Of a stretch of 64,000 nt of DNA, positions 62,860 to 64,000 are shown in pieces; position 1 is the first letter of the stretch, and every line of letters begins with the position of its first letter. The position numbers and the translations under genes are program-made. Origin of the DNA: Cupriavidus pinatubonensis. GTDB lineage: Bacteria; Pseudomonadota; Gammaproteobacteria; Burkholderiales; Burkholderiaceae. Under the pieces are notes generated by a model, which ran no database searches, had not been told where the DNA came from, and saw only the letters and a list, made by a program, of their open reading frames with translations. Where the stretch lies: assembly GCF_019602855.1 (NCBI RefSeq), contig NZ_CP080766.1, forward strand, positions 62,001 through 126,000, in the 5' to 3' direction.

Positions 62860-62997
62860 CGATCGTGGCTTTGGGATTGGCTTCCGGGTTTGTACCACGT
62901 TTGCGTTTTACGCAAGGGTATTTGAAAAATTCCTCGATTGTAGGAAAACCACGCCGCCCCTATGCTCTTTCCTGACCAGACAGGAGACAGGCTTCCC

Positions 62998-64000
62998 ATG
63001 AGCGCGATTCCCAGCATTCCGACCGATTCCATCATTGATCTCGACGCCGTTGCCCTGTCCCGGGCCATCCATGCGCGCGAGGTGTCGTGCGTGGAGGTGC
63101 TTGATGCCTACCTGAGCCAGATCGACCGCCACAACCCGCGCGTCAATGCCATTGTGGCGCCGATGGACCGGGATCCATTGCGAAAGCAGGCGGCGGGCCT
63201 CGATGACGAACTCGCCCGGGGGGCCAGCCGCGGTCCGTTGCACGGTTTTCCGCAGGCGCCCAAAGACATCATGCCGGCCGCCGGCATGGTCACCACCAAG
63301 GGCTCGCCGATCTTCGCCGGACAAGTCAGCCAGACCGACGCAGTGGTCTTCGAACGCATGCGCGCCGGCGGCGCGCTGTTCGTCGGCCGCACCAATTCAC
63401 CCGAGTTCGGCCTGGGCGGCCACACGTACAACCCGATCTACGGCACCACGCGCAATGCCTGGGATCCGGCACGCTCGGCCGGCGGCAGCAGCGGCGGGGC
63501 GGCCGTAGCGGTGGCGCTGCGCATGCTTCCGGTGGCCGATGGCTCGGACATGATGGGATCGCTGCGGACGCCGGCCGCGTTCAACCATGTCTATGGGCTG
63601 CGCACCTCGTTCGGCTGCGTGCCGCATGGCCCGTCCGAGGAAGTGTTCTTCCAGCAGTTCAGCGTAGCCGGCCCGATGGCGCGCAATGTGCCGGACCTGG
63701 CGTTGCTGCTGTCGGTTCAGGCGGGCTTCGACGCGCGCTTGCCGCTGACGCGCCGCACCGAAGCGCCCGGCAGCTTTGCGCTGCCGCCCGAGCGCGACTG
63801 GGCTGGCGTGCGCATTGGCTGGCTCGGCGACCTCGGCGGCCACCTGCCGACCGAACCCGGCCTGCTTGATACATGCGTCATGGCGCTCAGCCATCTACGG
63901 GCGATCGGCTGCACAGTCGATGCCGCACTGCCGGATTTCAACCTCGAACGCCTGTGGCACGCATGGATCGACCTGCGCAGCTTTGCTGTGGCCGGCGCCA
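62998..64000 (+). CDS. Amidase signature family protein, N-terminal 334 residues (cut by window edge)
   Basis: Ser-cisSer-Lys amidase. Lys89 in FPQAPKDIM, the GGSSGG motif with cis-Ser at ~164/165, and nucleophile Ser188 in MMGSLRTPA. A CAGGAGACAGG ribosome-binding region precedes the ATG. The subfamily and substrate cannot be told from this part; it is typical of the many AS amidases of Burkholderiaceae. Confidence 0.92.
   Translation, partial: MSAIPSIPTDSIIDLDAVALSRAIHAREVSCVEVLDAYLSQIDRHNPRVNAIVAPMDRDPLRKQAAGLDDELARGASRGPLHGFPQAPKDIMPAAGMVTTKGSPIFAGQVSQTDAVVFERMRAGGALFVGRTNSPEFGLGGHTYNPIYGTTRNAWDPARSAGGSSGGAAVAVALRMLPVADGSDMMGSLRTPAAFNHVYGLRTSFGCVPHGPSEEVFFQQFSVAGPMARNVPDLALLLSVQAGFDARLPLTRRTEAPGSFALPPERDWAGVRIGWLGDLGGHLPTEPGLLDTCVMALSHLRAIGCTVDAALPDFNLERLWHAWIDLRSFAVAGA

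Noticed and set aside
1..64000. tRNA, rRNA, CRISPR array, prophage or resistance island
   Set aside because: Nothing resembling these was recognised on either strand; the only mobile element seen is the ISL3-type insertion sequence.

Overview
The window looks like a replicon of a Cupriavidus/Ralstonia-type betaproteobacterium (Burkholderiaceae). It is GC-rich and gene-dense, and it carries Bug/TctC solute receptors, many LysR, IclR and GntR regulators, flhDC, a monomeric NADP isocitrate dehydrogenase, a GlgE/TreS trehalose-to-glucan module and a complete C-P lyase cluster. This placement rests on gene content and protein style only; no database search was possible. No rRNA, tRNA, CRISPR array or prophage was recognised.

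Layout. 1-4.3 kb: treS (cut by the window edge) and glgE, with an unusually long GlgE. 4.6-7.8 kb: small envelope and stress-type proteins (YetF-like, BON, DUF2188). 7.8-15.2 kb: an aromatic-type catabolic operon (MBL hydrolase, FAD monooxygenase, DUF2783, MFS) divergent from two translationally coupled IclR regulators, followed by an orphan Bug receptor. 15.3-19.7 kb: an EAL/HDOD protein, then an FNR-type oxygen sensor overlapping flhD and flhC. 19.7-25.1 kb: gabD and a four-gene lipoprotein/secreted protein cluster with an LpoB-like member. 25.1-30.9 kb: small proteins, one intact ISL3-family insertion sequence with an 8-bp target duplication lying in the T-tract of the icd terminator, icd, and a BamE-like lipoprotein. 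30.9-31.6 kb: a 700-bp AT-rich region with four TGACAG/CGACAG repeats spaced exactly 11 bp apart, which looks like a double Pho box. 31.6-36.6 kb: a GntR-led run of coupled genes whose ABC-ATPase and HMG-CoA-lyase homologues have lost catalytic residues, then ppk2.

36.6-50.0 kb is a phosphonate locus. phnGHIJKLM is on the minus strand. phnF, a second phnM homologue, a DUF1045 2H-phosphoesterase and phnN are on the plus strand. phnCDE with a PhnZ-like HD protein and a GNAT enzyme form a third, minus-strand unit. Uptake (PhnCDE), ribose-triphosphate attachment and C-P cleavage (PhnG-M), and ribose salvage (PhnN, probably DUF1045) can be traced. No phnP was seen. Candidate PhnF operators and a candidate Pho box sit at the promoters. 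Beyond phnC is a decayed stretch holding a C-terminal fragment of pstS.

51-64 kb: cdh, an esterase plus an AAA+ ATPase of unknown role, a 5'-truncated PQQ alcohol dehydrogenase, msrA, a mesaconyl-CoA-hydratase-like/CitE-like/GntR module preceded by two identical 14-bp palindromes, a LysR-VOC divergent pair, another LysR, and an amidase cut by the window edge. Phosphate recurs across the middle of the window: Pho-box candidates, ppk2, C-P lyase, the pstS remnant and cdh.
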